DNA of 64,000 nt from Acidobacteria bacterium Ga0077534 (GCA_001464455.1 LNEI01000008.1:102970-166969); one strand, 5' to 3'. Positions 33,604 to 44,016 are shown, counted from the first letter of the stretch. Numbers and translations are program-made. Notes: generated from the letters alone by a model not told the origin.

Positions 33604-34542
33604 ATGCATTTTATTAATATCAAAATCCGTACAATAGCGACGGTAGTTTCTTTTGCGGCAATTGTTTCAGGAACACTCGTTGTCGGCACGGAATATGTAT
33701 CAGCGAACCATCCAGTTCTGGTGGAGGGTAATTGCAACAACCCACCAGCAGGAAATCCGGGCCCCGTCGCCCCGGGTACTTGCGGCGACTATGATGGCGA
33801 TGGACGGATTGGGACGGCGGAGGACACTGACGGCGACCGGGTATTCGGCACAATCGGTGCCGCGAATGCAAATACGGCGACAGGAATAAATAATAACGGA
33901 ACGATAACTATTGTCACGTCGGGCACGTTTGCTGAAACGGTTACAATTACGGGCAATGTCACGCTACAGGCCGCACCGGGCGTGACTGCAAATATCGACG
34001 CCGTACTTCAAGGAGACCCGGGAAGCACTGCCCGGCAAAGTCAGCCGGGAATTATCATCAATTCGCCGGCAAATCGATACGTTGTTATCCGCAATATACA
34101 GAGCAAGAATTGGACAAGCGGTATTCAGATCAACGGGGCCTCGCGGGTCTCGATTCAGAACAGTAAGTTCGAGAACAACGTAAATTATGGCATCGAAGTC
34201 ACCGGCACCGCCAAGGTGTCGATTTCCAATTCAGAGGTCCTTGCGACGGGCTTCCGCCTGAACCCAGTTACGGGTAATTTCCCAACCGCGAACGCCCCAA
34301 ACCCCGGTAAGGGCATCGAATTCGATGATGATTCGTCAGGTTCGATCTTTGGTACGATGGTTAGCGGCAGCTTCGCGGCAGGGATTTCCGATGAAACGGG
34401 CGGCGGTAACGACTCTATGAAGGACCGTGGACGCAGCAACGTTTGTGTATTCAACTCAAACGTCTTCGACAACAGGCCGAACTTTGACAACGTACGCCCA
34501 GCAAACCAGCAGTGCGGCAGCAATTCCGGTTACGACTACTAG
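33604..34542 (+). CDS. Exported right-handed beta-helix repeat protein
   Basis: 312 residues from the ATG at 33604, which has CAAGGAGGA upstream; the open frame to 33529 is not used. Signal peptide at ~8-36. Mature start is Cys/Pro rich, then a short Ca-binding-like segment DYDGDGRIGTAEDTDGD. From ~80 a pectate-lyase-like beta helix: TITIVTSGTFAETVTITGNV, IIINSPANRYVVIRNIQSKN, SGIQINGASRVSIQNSKFEN, YGIEVTGTAKVSISNSEVLA. Such folds bind or cleave polysaccharides, or act as adhesins; no catalytic residues can be assigned. Likely follows the same sigma-54 transcript. Confidence 0.75.
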   Translation: MHFINIKIRTIATVVSFAAIVSGTLVVGTEYVSANHPVLVEGNCNNPPAGNPGPVAPGTCGDYDGDGRIGTAEDTDGDRVFGTIGAANANTATGINNNGTITIVTSGTFAETVTITGNVTLQAAPGVTANIDAVLQGDPGSTARQSQPGIIINSPANRYVVIRNIQSKNWTSGIQINGASRVSIQNSKFENNVNYGIEVTGTAKVSISNSEVLATGFRLNPVTGNFPTANAPNPGKGIEFDDDSSGSIFGTMVSGSFAAGISDETGGGNDSMKDRGRSNVCVFNSNVFDNRPNFDNVRPANQQCGSNSGYDY

Positions 34543-34614
34543 TTAGTATTCACGACTTAGGGGTCCGACAAGGAGCGGCTTATTTTGATGTGATAACTTT
34601 CGGAATGTCCGGAC

Positions 34615-34641
34615 GGCGGCGGGCCTCAAAGCCTAGCCGCC
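34615..34641 (+). terminator. terminator after the beta-helix gene
   Basis: GGCGGC / GCCGCC outer stem with inner GGC/GCC, followed by TTTATTCGG; 72 nt after the stop. Confidence 0.6.
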
Positions 34642-34803
34642 TTTATTCGGCTTTGAAGTTACAGGGGACGGCCTCTCAGCTTTGAGTCGATCACGGAAGT
34701 GCTCGAACTATCGGAAGAGGGCCTTCCTCGTTCCGTTGTTACTCTGATAGCATGAGCATCATCTCTAGCATGCGTTCAGTCCGGCCTGTAAGTGCATCCT
34801 AAC

Positions 34804-34939
34804 ACTATGGCACCTTTGACGAAGAAAGCGGTTTAGTAACAGCTCGACATTGACGATCGATAGAGAAGGAATTTCAGGCATATCGAGCAGACAAATCAGC
34901 GATTGCCCCATCGGGATCATATCAATTGTGCAGTACTAG
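34804..34939 (+). pseudogene. decayed second copy of the peroxiredoxin C-terminus
   Basis: About 135 nt align with codons 167-215 of the peroxiredoxin at 32858-33520 (GACGAAGAAAGCGGTTTAG..., GATAGAGAAGGAATT, CATATCGAGCAG, TCGGGATCATATCAATTGTG), with stops and small indels. A relic of a tandem duplicate. The rest of the 34543-35256 gap holds only the terminator at 34615 and the hemA promoter. Confidence 0.7.
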
Positions 34940-35179
34940 CAGTACTAGTTAAGTAATACGCCGGTGGTACCATACTCATCTTCATCGGGCCGGAGGCACG
35001 CCTCCTACGTTCGAGTATGCAAATTAGTATATGAGTACCGCGTCGAACTAGTTAACCACTCCCGCCGAGGTCGATACTTCCTGAAGCTTCCCATCGTACA
35101 CGTTGCCGTTAATGGTCAGGTGGTTCCTCCTATTAAGCAAACTTATTTTGCGAGCTAGAAAAAATCTCTAGCAATAGAT

Positions 35180-35208
35180 TCTTGCGATCCGACTTGTAGG
35201 CTATAATT
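35180..35208 (+). promoter_or_regulatory. candidate promoter of the heme cluster
   Basis: Perfect -10 TATAAT at 35203-35208 with a weak TTCTTG-type -35 17 nt upstream, giving a ~40-nt leader to the hemA start. Confidence 0.45.
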
Positions 35209-35256
35209 GGAGGCGAGTGTCAGATTGACGGATTTCAAAGCCCTTGGGAGCATGAC

Positions 35257-36510
35257 TTGGAAAGTTTAGCCACACCAAAAACATTATTTGCGTTTGGGCT
35301 CAATCATAAAACGGCTCCGGTCGAGATAAGGGAGAAACTGTATCTCAACGAAACGGAAATCGAAGCTTTCCTGCGAGGCACCCGCGAAACACTCTCCGAA
35401 TGCGTCGTCCTGTCAACGTGCAATCGAACCGAGATATACGCCGTTAGTAATTCGGAAAACATTGACCTTAGATCCTACAAGGACTTGCTACTCGACCTGA
35501 AAGGTGCTCATAGTGCTGTAAAGGGCGAGCACTTCTTCGATCTCATTTCGTGCACCGCGTGCCAACAACTTTTCAACGTCTCGACGAGTATCGACAGCAA
35601 GATCGTTGGCGATTCGCAGATTTTACGCCAGCTGCGCTCCGCGTACCTTACATCCCAGAATCAGAACCGCACCGGTAAGATACTGAATCAATTGATGCAG
35701 CGAGCATTCAAGCTCGGAAAAACAACCTACACAGAGACCGCGATCCACAGTGGAGCCGCATCCATCAGCCTGGCGGCCGTAGAACTCGCGATCGAAAGTT
35801 TGGGGCGGCTTGACGGGTTAACCGTGCTCGTTATCGGCGCCGGCGAAACAGCGATGCTAACGACCGAGGCTTTGGTCGGCAAATCTGTGGGGAAAATCTT
35901 GCTCAGCAATCGTACCCGCTCTCACGCCGAGGATCAGCTCGCGAATCTTCGCAAAAGTTTGACTTTTTACAGCGAAATACTCGATTTTGCCGACTTTAAG
36001 AGTCGTCTAAACGAGGTCGATATTATCATTAGCTCAACGGGCTCGGACGAGCCGATCCTGTATAAAAAGGATTTTCAGACTCGCGACCGAAAAATGTTGG
36101 TCATCGATATTGCCGTTCCGCGAGATGTGGACGACTCTGTGCGGGAAAATCCGAATGTGATCGTTAAGAATATCGATGACCTGCATTCAATTCTCGGTGA
36201 GCACCAATCGAGGCGCATGGCCGACTTGCCTAAGGTCAAGAAGCTGATCGTTGCGGAGATGGTCGAATTCCTCAATTGGTATTATCTGCTCCCGATTCTG
36301 CCGGAATTCGAGAAAACCGGTTCTAAGCCATCACCGGAAACGATTGCCGAGATACTCAGGGTCAAAGAATTTCTTGATCAAAATGTTGCCGAGATCCACA
36401 AATTTGCTATGGGCGCAGGTGGCGGTTTCGAGGCCGACCTGCAAAACCACTTCGCTCTCGTTCGCAAGCTTCGGTCACTGAAGGCTATCGCTCTTGGGGC
36501 CTCCGCGTAA
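35257..36510 (+). CDS. hemA: Glutamyl-tRNA reductase
   Basis: First step of C5 tetrapyrrole synthesis: reduces glutamyl-tRNA to glutamate-1-semialdehyde with NADPH. 417 residues. The catalytic Cys55 is in VVLSTCNRTEIY; the N-terminal domain has FGLNHKTAPVEIREKL. The NADPH domain contains LDGLTVLVIGAGETA (~190), and the C-terminal dimerisation region is helical. The start is TTG at 35257 with GGGAG ~9 nt upstream; the ATG at 35252 is out of frame. First gene of the cluster; the stop overlaps hemC by one base (TAATG). Confidence 0.95.
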   Translation: MESLATPKTLFAFGLNHKTAPVEIREKLYLNETEIEAFLRGTRETLSECVVLSTCNRTEIYAVSNSENIDLRSYKDLLLDLKGAHSAVKGEHFFDLISCTACQQLFNVSTSIDSKIVGDSQILRQLRSAYLTSQNQNRTGKILNQLMQRAFKLGKTTYTETAIHSGAASISLAAVELAIESLGRLDGLTVLVIGAGETAMLTTEALVGKSVGKILLSNRTRSHAEDQLANLRKSLTFYSEILDFADFKSRLNEVDIIISSTGSDEPILYKKDFQTRDRKMLVIDIAVPRDVDDSVRENPNVIVKNIDDLHSILGEHQSRRMADLPKVKKLIVAEMVEFLNWYYLLPILPEFEKTGSKPSPETIAEILRVKEFLDQNVAEIHKFAMGAGGGFEADLQNHFALVRKLRSLKAIALGASA

Positions 36511-37463
36511 TGAGAAACGAGATTATTATTGGTTCACGCGGCAGCGATCTGGCGATGTGGCAGGCGAGTTTTGTTAGATCAAGGCTCGAGCAAAGGTTCC
36601 CTGAAATCACGTTTACCATAAAGGTTATTAAAACGACCGGGGACGAACATTTAGAGGTGGCTCTTTCAAAGATTGGCGACAAAGGCCTCTTCACCAGACA
36701 GATCGAAAGTGAACTTCTACGGGGCGAGATCGACATTGCAGTTCACAGCCTCAAGGATTTACAAACGGTCCAGCCAGATGGCCTTACTATAGGAGCGGTT
36801 TGCGAACGCGACCTGCCGAATGACGTGCTTATCTCACGACGTGGCTCAACGATCGGAGACATGGGCATTGGTGCAAGTATTGCCACCGGTAGTCTGCGGC
36901 GAAAAAGCCAGTTGCTCAATCACCGGCCCGACCTGAATGTCGTCGAAATCCGAGGCAATGTGCCGACACGGCTTAGGAAGTTTAACGAATCTGAACTTGA
37001 CGGCATGATCCTGGCATATGCCGGCCTGCATCGGCTGGGTCTGGATGCAGCGATCAGTCAGATCATCCCGTTCGAAATTATGCTTCCGGCAGTCGGGCAA
37101 GGTGCGGTCGCGGTTGAGGTACGATCGGATGACGAAAACACTGCAAGGCTAGCCGCAGCCCTCGATCACATGCAGACCCGGCAATGCGTAACCGCCGAAC
37201 GCTCATTTCTCCGCCGCCTCGAGGGCGGTTGCCAGGTGCCCATCGGAGCGATCGCAACCCTCACGGATGAAAATATCCTGCTCGAAGGAATGGTCGGCTC
37301 GCTCAACGGTAAAGTTGTTTTTCGCGATCACATCAGCGGAACGGCAGGACAGGCTGACGAGTTAGGGATTAACCTCGCCGAATTATTGATCGCGAAAGGT
37401 GCAGAGGAATTGCTTGAAGAGAATCGCAGGCTAGCCGATAGCACAACAGAGGCGGTGATCTGA
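36510..37463 (+). CDS. hemC: Porphobilinogen deaminase (hydroxymethylbilane synthase)
   Basis: Polymerises four porphobilinogens to hydroxymethylbilane in the cytosol. 317 residues, normal length. The opening IIGSRGSDLAMWQA, the loop FTRQIESELLRGEIDIAVHS-LKD, the substrate arginines in ATGSLRRKSQLL and EIRGNVPTRLRK, and the dipyrromethane-cofactor Cys241 in LEGGCQVPIGA are all present. TGATG overlap with hemD. Confidence 0.96.
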   Translation: MRNEIIIGSRGSDLAMWQASFVRSRLEQRFPEITFTIKVIKTTGDEHLEVALSKIGDKGLFTRQIESELLRGEIDIAVHSLKDLQTVQPDGLTIGAVCERDLPNDVLISRRGSTIGDMGIGASIATGSLRRKSQLLNHRPDLNVVEIRGNVPTRLRKFNESELDGMILAYAGLHRLGLDAAISQIIPFEIMLPAVGQGAVAVEVRSDDENTARLAAALDHMQTRQCVTAERSFLRRLEGGCQVPIGAIATLTDENILLEGMVGSLNGKVVFRDHISGTAGQADELGINLAELLIAKGAEELLEENRRLADSTTEAVI

Positions 37464-38209
37464 TGAGGCATTCGGCGATCTTGGTTTTGAGGGCCGACGG
37501 CCGCTTTAGCGAATTGCTCAGAAAAAATGGCTGCAAGGTAATAAACCTCGAATTGTTAAAGACGGAAGAGGTTAGCGATCTGGATGAGTTTGTTAGCACC
37601 ATTCAAAGGATCAATGAGTACGACGGTGTGTTTTTGACAAGTCCTGTTGCGGCGGAAATATTTCTTCGGCATCTAACGTCCGAGGGCCGAAAATTTTCCG
37701 GCAAGGTTTACGTGTTGGGCGAACGGGCGAAAACCGTCATGGATAGGTCAGGATTGCGAGTAATTTCGAGTGCGGGGGCAAACACTGCAAAGGATCTGAT
37801 CGAATCGTTCGATCTATCTGAATTCGCTGGCAAAAACCTTCTCTTCATCCGCGGCGACCGTAGTGTTCGAACGATACCTGAGATGCTCGCCAGTATCGCC
37901 CCCGTCGATGAATTGGTGGTCTACAACACAGTTGAGGCTCCCCGGAACGACAGCGTGATCGAGGACGTGAGAGATAGATTGAAAATGAATGACGTAGCCT
38001 GGACGTGCTTTTTTAGCCCGTCGGGAGTCGACACTTTTATTTCTAACTTTGGAAGTGAAGACCTTGCTACGGTCAAGGCGGCCGTTATCGGCGCGACGAC
38101 CGCACGTCGGGCAACCGAGATGGGGTTAAATGTCGGCTTCATTTCTGAACGATCAAATGCAGAGGACTTTGCGGCTGGTTTTGCCGCATACATAAAAAAT
38201 ATTGAGTAA
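37463..38209 (+). CDS. hemD: Uroporphyrinogen-III synthase
   Basis: Closes and inverts hydroxymethylbilane to uroporphyrinogen III. 248 residues. The family is poorly conserved; recognisable here are DGVFLTSPVAAEIFLRHL, the hinge NTAKDLIESF...GKNLLFIRGDRS, VDELVVYNTVEAP, WTCFFSPSGVDTFIS and AAVIGATTARRATEMG. Position between hemC and hemE supports the call. Its 3' end overlaps hemE by 8 bases. Confidence 0.9.
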   Translation: MRHSAILVLRADGRFSELLRKNGCKVINLELLKTEEVSDLDEFVSTIQRINEYDGVFLTSPVAAEIFLRHLTSEGRKFSGKVYVLGERAKTVMDRSGLRVISSAGANTAKDLIESFDLSEFAGKNLLFIRGDRSVRTIPEMLASIAPVDELVVYNTVEAPRNDSVIEDVRDRLKMNDVAWTCFFSPSGVDTFISNFGSEDLATVKAAVIGATTARRATEMGLNVGFISERSNAEDFAAGFAAYIKNIE

Positions 38210-39245
38210 TACAGACTACTTATTCTTGAGAGCCTGCAAACGCGAGGCCGTCGAACGAACGCCGATCTGGATAATGCGTCAGGCGGGGCGTTACCTGCCT
38301 GAGTATCGTGCGATCCGGGAAAAGACCGATTTCCTGACGCTTTGCAAAACGCCGGAACTCGCCAGCGAGGTGACCGTTCAGCCGATCGACATCATTGGCG
38401 TCGATGCAGCGATTTTGTTCTCGGACATACTCGTTATTCCCGAAGCGATGGGAATGCACCTTGAGGTACTCGAATCCAAGGGCCCGGTTTTCGACGCCCC
38501 GATCCGCTCGCGCGGCGACCTACAGCGGCTTAATATCGATGGGGTCACGGAACGTCTGAACTACATCATGGATGCCATAAAAATGACAAAAGAAAAGCTC
38601 AATGGCCGTGTTCCGCTGATCGGCTTTTCGGGTGCCCCCTGGACGCTCGCAACATACATGGTCGAGGGGAAAGGCTCTAAGAGTTTCGACACGGTCAAAT
38701 CCTTGATCTTCACCGATCCGGTTGCGGCCCATGAGCTGCTGCAGATCCTTGCCGATGCGGTCGTTGACTATCTAAACGCAAAGATCCGTGCCGGTTGCGA
38801 TGCTGTCCAGATATTTGACACGTGGGCTGGCATTTTATCGCCCGGGGATCTTGAAGAATTTTCGCTTAAGTACATTAGATACATTTGTGAGAGGCTCGAG
38901 ACAAATGATGCTCCCGTAATAGTTTTTGCAAAAGGCGTAAACGATCTGTCAAAACTCGCCGATCTCAAATGCGACGTCATCGGCCTCGACTGGACCGTCG
39001 ATATCGGAGTGGCAAGATCTGAGATCGGCAGCACAAAAGCTTTGCAGGGAAATCTTGATCCGTGCGTTTTATTCGCGCCGAAAGAAAAGATCAGACTTGA
39101 GACCGAGCGAATTCTTGAAAGATTTGGTCCAGGTGAGGGTCATGTGTTTAATCTCGGCCACGGCATTCTGCCTAAAACTCCAGTCGAGAACACACAGTAT
39201 CTAGTAAGCTGCGTAAAGGAGTTGAGCGTAAGAAATCATTTGTAG
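38202..39245 (+). CDS. hemE: Uroporphyrinogen decarboxylase
   Basis: Decarboxylates four acetates of uroporphyrinogen III to give coproporphyrinogen III; cytosolic. 347 residues. Signatures: PIWIMRQAGRYLPEYR near the N-terminus, VDAAILFSDILVIPEAMGM with the catalytic Asp region, GFSGAPWTLATYMVEG, IFDTWAGILSP, LQGNLDPCVLF and FNLGHGILPKTPVEN. The start is TTG at 38202 inside the hemD end; no later Met fits before the conserved RxxGR motif. Confidence 0.95.
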   Translation: MSNTDYLFLRACKREAVERTPIWIMRQAGRYLPEYRAIREKTDFLTLCKTPELASEVTVQPIDIIGVDAAILFSDILVIPEAMGMHLEVLESKGPVFDAPIRSRGDLQRLNIDGVTERLNYIMDAIKMTKEKLNGRVPLIGFSGAPWTLATYMVEGKGSKSFDTVKSLIFTDPVAAHELLQILADAVVDYLNAKIRAGCDAVQIFDTWAGILSPGDLEEFSLKYIRYICERLETNDAPVIVFAKGVNDLSKLADLKCDVIGLDWTVDIGVARSEIGSTKALQGNLDPCVLFAPKEKIRLETERILERFGPGEGHVFNLGHGILPKTPVENTQYLVSCVKELSVRNHL

Positions 39246-39253
39246 GCTCGGTT

Positions 39254-40645
39254 ATGGCTAGCTTCGGACACACTATAGATTTTGGGGTGTTGAAGAAATT
39301 CAATCAGCAGGGGCCGCGCTATACCTCGTACCCGACCGCTCCATTATTCTCCAAATCATTTACCGGTGACGATTACTCACGCGAGATCGTCGAGACAAAT
39401 GCGGTGATGGGCGGCCAGCCTTTGTCGCTCTACTTCCACTTCCCGTTTTGCGAAAAGCTTTGTTATTTCTGCGGCTGCAACATGCGGGTTACTCGCGACC
39501 GCACGTTGATCGCAAAATACAATGATTACTTGAAAAAAGAGATCGACCTTATCCGGCCGATGATCTCGGATGATCGAAAGATCGCCCAGCTCCACTGGGG
39601 TGGTGGAACGCCCTCGTATCTGTATCCCACGGAGATCCGGGACATTGGCAATTACATCCAGAGTAGTTTTGATTTCGAACATGACATCGAGGCAAGCGTC
39701 GAGATCGATCCCCGCGGACTGACCCGCGAACATATGGAGGCTCTTCGGGAGATCGGATTTAACCGGACCAGCTTTGGCGTGCAGGATTTTAATCTGAAAG
39801 TTCAGCAGGCGATAAACCGAGTACAGTCCGAAGAGATCACGCGCCAGACAGTGACGTGGGCCCGCGAACTAGGTTTTCAGAGTATCAACCTCGATCTGAT
39901 CTACGGTCTTCCGTACCAAACGGTTGATTCGTTTGCCGATACGGTCGAGCGGGTTATCGATATTTCACCGAACCGGATCGCGGTCTTTAACTATGCACAC
40001 GTGCCCTGGTTAAAAAAGAATCAGACCGCGATGCCGGAAGATGCCTTGCCTTCCCCTGACGAGCGTTTGTCGATCTTGCAAATGACTATCGAAACGCTGA
40101 TCGGTGCCGGATACGAATATATCGGTATGGATCATTTTGCTAAGCCGACGGACGAACTGGCAATCGCTCAAAAAAATCACACACTCTATCGCAATTTTCA
40201 GGGTTATTCGACAAGGTCCGGATGTGATGTATACGCCTTTGGCCTTTCGGCGATTAGCCAGTTCGAAAATATCTACGCCCAAAACCTCAAGACCTTTGAC
40301 GAATATTACGCACGGATCGACAGCGGAAAGGCTGCTACAAATGTCGGGTACCGAATGACGCCGGACGATCATATTCGAAAGGAAACGATCATGCAGATGA
40401 TGTGTAATCTCGAGATCGATAAACGGCGCGTCGAAGACAAGTTTGGCATCATTTTCGATGAATACTTCGCCGCGGATCTCTTAAAGCTGGCTCCGTTCGT
40501 CGCCGAAGGCCTGGTCGAGACCGATGCCGAAAGGATCAGCGTTACCCGATCAGGAATTTTGATCATCCGCAACGTCGCGATGTGCTTCGACGCGTACCTC
40601 GAGGAGATGATGAAAAACAGACCTGTTTTTTCGAAAACAGTTTAA
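39254..40645 (+). CDS. hemN: Oxygen-independent coproporphyrinogen III oxidase (radical SAM)
   Basis: Converts coproporphyrinogen III to protoporphyrinogen IX without oxygen. 463 residues. Typical HemN N-terminus (QQGPRYTSYPTAP), radical-SAM cluster Cys66, Cys70, Cys73 in FPFCEKLCYFCGCN, then QLHWGGGTPSYL, SVEIDPRGLTREHMEALREI, GFNRTSFGVQDFN and MDHFAKPTDELAIA. The C-terminal HemN domain is present (GLVETDAERISVTRSGILIIRNVAMCFDAYL). A hemF is not seen in the cluster. Confidence 0.95.
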   Translation: MASFGHTIDFGVLKKFNQQGPRYTSYPTAPLFSKSFTGDDYSREIVETNAVMGGQPLSLYFHFPFCEKLCYFCGCNMRVTRDRTLIAKYNDYLKKEIDLIRPMISDDRKIAQLHWGGGTPSYLYPTEIRDIGNYIQSSFDFEHDIEASVEIDPRGLTREHMEALREIGFNRTSFGVQDFNLKVQQAINRVQSEEITRQTVTWARELGFQSINLDLIYGLPYQTVDSFADTVERVIDISPNRIAVFNYAHVPWLKKNQTAMPEDALPSPDERLSILQMTIETLIGAGYEYIGMDHFAKPTDELAIAQKNHTLYRNFQGYSTRSGCDVYAFGLSAISQFENIYAQNLKTFDEYYARIDSGKAATNVGYRMTPDDHIRKETIMQMMCNLEIDKRRVEDKFGIIFDEYFAADLLKLAPFVAEGLVETDAERISVTRSGILIIRNVAMCFDAYLEEMMKNRPVFSKTV

Positions 40646-40652
40646 GAAGTTT

Positions 40653-41666
40653 ATGAGTGAAAAGATTGGAATTGTGCTATTAAATCTAGGCGGCCCGGAC
40701 TCGCTCGATGCCGTCGAGCCATTTTTATATAATCTGTTCTGTGACCCGGATATTATTGATTTTCCGGGAAGTTTCCTGTTTCGCAAACGCCTCGCAAAAC
40801 TTATTTCAACTCGTCGTTCGCCAAAGATTCGGATCCAATATGAGAAGATTGGCGGCAAATCGCCTCTGAAGGAACATACGTTGAAACAGGCTGCAATGCT
40901 TGAAGATAAGTTGAACGAGAAGTTTCCGGCGAAAGTTTACGCTGCGATGCGTTACTGGCGGCCGTCCACCGAAGAGACGCTTGCCGAGATCGAAAAAGAC
41001 GGCATCAAAAAGGTAGTTCTCCTGCCCTTATATCCGCAGTATTCCAAAGCGACCACTGAGTCGAGCGTAAAGGAATGGAACAAGCAACTTGCCCTTCGGA
41101 AAGACCTCGACATCGAAACTACGCTGATCGAGTCCTATTATGACTTTCCGCCCTACATTGATGCGTTCACCGATCGTGTAAACGAGGGGCTCAGCCGCTT
41201 CCCCGCCGACGAGCAGGACAAAGTTCACCTGGTTTTCAGTGCTCACGGAACGCCAATGAAGCTCGTTCGTCAGGGCGATCCTTATTCAGCACACATCAAA
41301 AAAACGGTGGATTTGATGATGGAGCGCGGCGGCTACACCCAGGATAGCAGTCTCTGTTACCAGTCAAAGGTCGGCCCGCTCAAGTGGCTCACGCCTTCGA
41401 CGCCGGATACGATCGAGAAACTCGCCAAACAAGGCGTGAAGCACATGCTCGTTATCCCTGTCGCTTTCGCTTCCGACCACCTCGAAACGCTTTATGAGCT
41501 CGGAATAGAATACCGACACGTGGCGACCGAGGTCGGCGTCGAGCGGTTTGAGATAACGACCGGACTGAATGATTCGCCCCTGTTTGTCGACGCTCTGGCC
41601 CGGCTCGTGTTCGACAAAGTTGGCACTTTGACTCCGGGGCTGTCATCCCGAGCCGCACACCAATGA
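40653..41666 (+). CDS. hemH: Ferrochelatase
   Basis: Inserts ferrous iron into the porphyrin to make heme. 337 residues. KIGIVLLNLGGPDSLDAVEP opens the Rossmann-like first domain; AMRYWRPSTEETLAEI, VLLPLYPQYSKATTESS, the catalytic-His motif VFSAHGTPMKLV and a C-terminal VIPVAFASDHLETLYELGIE are present. ATGA overlap with the next gene. Confidence 0.95.
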   Translation: MSEKIGIVLLNLGGPDSLDAVEPFLYNLFCDPDIIDFPGSFLFRKRLAKLISTRRSPKIRIQYEKIGGKSPLKEHTLKQAAMLEDKLNEKFPAKVYAAMRYWRPSTEETLAEIEKDGIKKVVLLPLYPQYSKATTESSVKEWNKQLALRKDLDIETTLIESYYDFPPYIDAFTDRVNEGLSRFPADEQDKVHLVFSAHGTPMKLVRQGDPYSAHIKKTVDLMMERGGYTQDSSLCYQSKVGPLKWLTPSTPDTIEKLAKQGVKHMLVIPVAFASDHLETLYELGIEYRHVATEVGVERFEITTGLNDSPLFVDALARLVFDKVGTLTPGLSSRAAHQ

Positions 41667-43018
41667 GTAAACGCGTGTGCGTAATCGGCGGCGGAATTTC
41701 TGGGCTCTGCGTCGCATATGGACTAAAACGCGCCGGTGTCGATGTAATCCTTTTTGAAAAAGATTCTTCGGTCGGCGGGAATATCAAAACCGAAACCCGC
41801 CACGGATTTCTCATCGAACACGGCCCAAATACAACCCTTGCATCACGCGAACTGCTTGACCTTATAAAAGATCTCGGGATATCCGATCAGATCGCCCAGT
41901 CAAATCCGAACGCAAAAAAACGCTATATTCTGCGCGGCGGAAAGCTAATTGCGCTGCCCTCGACAATTATCGGCTTGGTCGGCAATAAGGCGTTCTCCGC
42001 GAAGGCCAAGCTTAGACTTTTGAAGGAGCCGTTCATTCGGACCCGGTCAACCGAAAACGAATCGGTAAGTGCCTTCTTCGAACGCAGGGTTGGAAAAGAG
42101 ATCGTCGACTATGCAGTAGATCCATTCATTTCAGGCATTTACGCCGGGGACCCGCAAAAACTCAGCATCAGGCACGCCTTTCCGCGGCTTTTCGAGTTGG
42201 AGAGAGATTTCGGCAGTCTCCTCAAGGGAGCAATATTTCGCCGCAAAGACAAGGCTTCGAAGCTGCCCAAAGATACGCCAAGAAGCATCACCTTCGAGAA
42301 AGGTATGCAGACCCTGACGGACGTTTTGAGCAATAATCTCAACGAGAATATCAGACTCGGCACGAGCGTGACGAAAATTACAAATGTAGGATCGCAAAAA
42401 TTCCGAGTTCGAACCGGTGAAGGCGAAGATGAGTACGACGCCGTTGTTGTTTGCACGCCGGCTCACCAGGCCGCCGGCATAATCGAGGATATCGATTCGG
42501 TTCTGGCAAAAGAGCTTCGCAGTATTCATTACCCGCCAATCGCGGTTGTTTTTACGGCCTTCAAACATGAGGATGTGCGAACCGATCCGAACGGTTTCGG
42601 ATTTCTAATTCCCGGAATCGAGCGACGCAAAATATTGGGAAGCCTGTGGACGTCCTCTGTTTTTGAGAATCGCGCACCCAAAAGGTATCATCTATTCACA
42701 ACCTTTATCGGCGGCAGCAGAAACGCGGATATCGCGAGTAACACCGACGATCGTTTGATCCAAATTGCGCTCGATGAGCTTGATTCGATTCTCGGTATCG
42801 AATGCAGCCCGGAATTCGCAACCGTCAAAAAGTGGGAAAAGGCGATTCCGCAATACAACATCGGTCAAGAATTTCTGGTCGAGGCTATCGAGGCATTCAA
42901 AAGTAATAATTCGGGCATATTTTTCTGTTCCAACTTTTATAAAGGAATTTCGGTGACCGATTGTATAAAAAATAGCGTCGCCACAACTCAAAAGGTTTTA
43001 GATCGTTTAAACGCATAA
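41663..43018 (+). CDS. hemG: Protoporphyrinogen oxidase, HemY/HemG FAD type
   Basis: FAD enzyme that oxidises protoporphyrinogen IX. 451 residues. The N-terminal dinucleotide motif [20 protein letters not shown] is followed by [17 protein letters not shown] and LIEHGPNTT. The middle [20 protein letters not shown] and [13 protein letters not shown] and the C-terminal [15 protein letters not shown] are typical of the HemY family. It could act on coproporphyrinogen in a coproporphyrin-dependent route, but HemN upstream and the gene order favour the protoporphyrin route. Confidence 0.9.
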   Translation: MSKRVCVIGGGISGLCVAYGLKRAGVDVILFEKDSSVGGNIKTETRHGFLIEHGPNTTLASRELLDLIKDLGISDQIAQSNPNAKKRYILRGGKLIALPSTIIGLVGNKAFSAKAKLRLLKEPFIRTRSTENESVSAFFERRVGKEIVDYAVDPFISGIYAGDPQKLSIRHAFPRLFELERDFGSLLKGAIFRRKDKASKLPKDTPRSITFEKGMQTLTDVLSNNLNENIRLGTSVTKITNVGSQKFRVRTGEGEDEYDAVVVCTPAHQAAGIIEDIDSVLAKELRSIHYPPIAVVFTAFKHEDVRTDPNGFGFLIPGIERRKILGSLWTSSVFENRAPKRYHLFTTFIGGSRNADIASNTDDRLIQIALDELDSILGIECSPEFATVKKWEKAIPQYNIGQEFLVEAIEAFKSNNSGIFFCSNFYKGISVTDCIKNSVATTQKVLDRLNA

Positions 43019-43026
43019 CACTATCA

Positions 43027-44016
43027 ATGGGCACAACGAATCTTCAAGCCGGTTTTCCCGTAACGCGATTGCGGCGTTTGCGAAAGACGCCCGCGCTGAG
43101 GGATATGTTCAGGGAAACTATTCTGAGTAAATCCGACTTTATTTATCCCTTGTTTATTATCGAAGGAGAAAACGTAAAGAAGGAGATCTCTTCGATGCCC
43201 GGGCAGTTCCAACTATCCGTTGACAACATTTTGCGCGAATGCGAAGAGCTCCAGAATCTGGGCATTAACTCAGTACTGCTATTCGGAATTCCGCGGGAAA
43301 AGGACGATGTTGGCTCGGGAGCGTATGACGACGACGGAATTATTCAAAAAGCTTTGCGTGCGATCAAAGCATCGTTCCCCGATCTGCTCGTCATCACCGA
43401 TGTCTGCCTTTGCGAATACACATCGCACGGGCATTGCGGCGTGATCGAAAACGGCTATGTGAACAACGACAGAACTCTCGAGCTGCTGGCAAAAGAAGCT
43501 TTGTCACACGCTCAAAATGGAGCCGACATCGTCGCGCCAAGCGACATGATGGACGGCCGCATCGGCACAATCAGACGTACACTTGACGAGAAGGGTTTTG
43601 CCGAGACGCCGATCATGGCCTATTCCGTAAAATATTCGTCCGCTTTCTACGGCCCGTTTCGCGAAGCTGCGGAATCCACCCCGCAATTCGGCGACCGCAA
43701 ATCCTATCAAATGGATTTCGGGAACAGCGACGAAGCAATGCGTGAGATCGCTCTGGACATTCAGGAGGGAGCGGATATTGTGATCGTTAAACCCGCCCTG
43801 TCGTATCTCGACGTTATTCGGCGAGCAAAGGACAGTTTTAATATTCCGATCGCCGCCTACAACGTCAGCGGTGAATATTCGATGATAAAGGCGGCCGCCC
43901 AACCGGGTTGGCTAGATGGTGAAAAGGTAATGGTCGAAGTTCTCACATCAATCAAGCGGGCGGGTGCAGATGTAATAATCACATATTTTGCAAAAGAAGC
44001 CGCTCGAATTTTATGA
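43027..44016 (+). CDS. hemB: Delta-aminolevulinic acid dehydratase (porphobilinogen synthase)
   Basis: Condenses two ALA to porphobilinogen. 329 residues, usual length. Metal-site cysteines are in [17 protein letters not shown]; the Schiff-base lysines lie in [15 protein letters not shown] (~200) and [15 protein letters not shown] (~255). Substrate-binding [16 protein letters not shown] is present. A decayed copy of its last ~60 bases is found again at 47263-47321, just before hemL. Confidence 0.96.
   Translation: MGTTNLQAGFPVTRLRRLRKTPALRDMFRETILSKSDFIYPLFIIEGENVKKEISSMPGQFQLSVDNILRECEELQNLGINSVLLFGIPREKDDVGSGAYDDDGIIQKALRAIKASFPDLLVITDVCLCEYTSHGHCGVIENGYVNNDRTLELLAKEALSHAQNGADIVAPSDMMDGRIGTIRRTLDEKGFAETPIMAYSVKYSSAFYGPFREAAESTPQFGDRKSYQMDFGNSDEAMREIALDIQEGADIVIVKPALSYLDVIRRAKDSFNIPIAAYNVSGEYSMIKAAAQPGWLDGEKVMVEVLTSIKRAGADVIITYFAKEAARIL

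Noticed and set aside
34964..35158. 64-residue frame before hemA
   Set aside because: Composition is not protein-like and there is no start signal; the region is leader and promoter.
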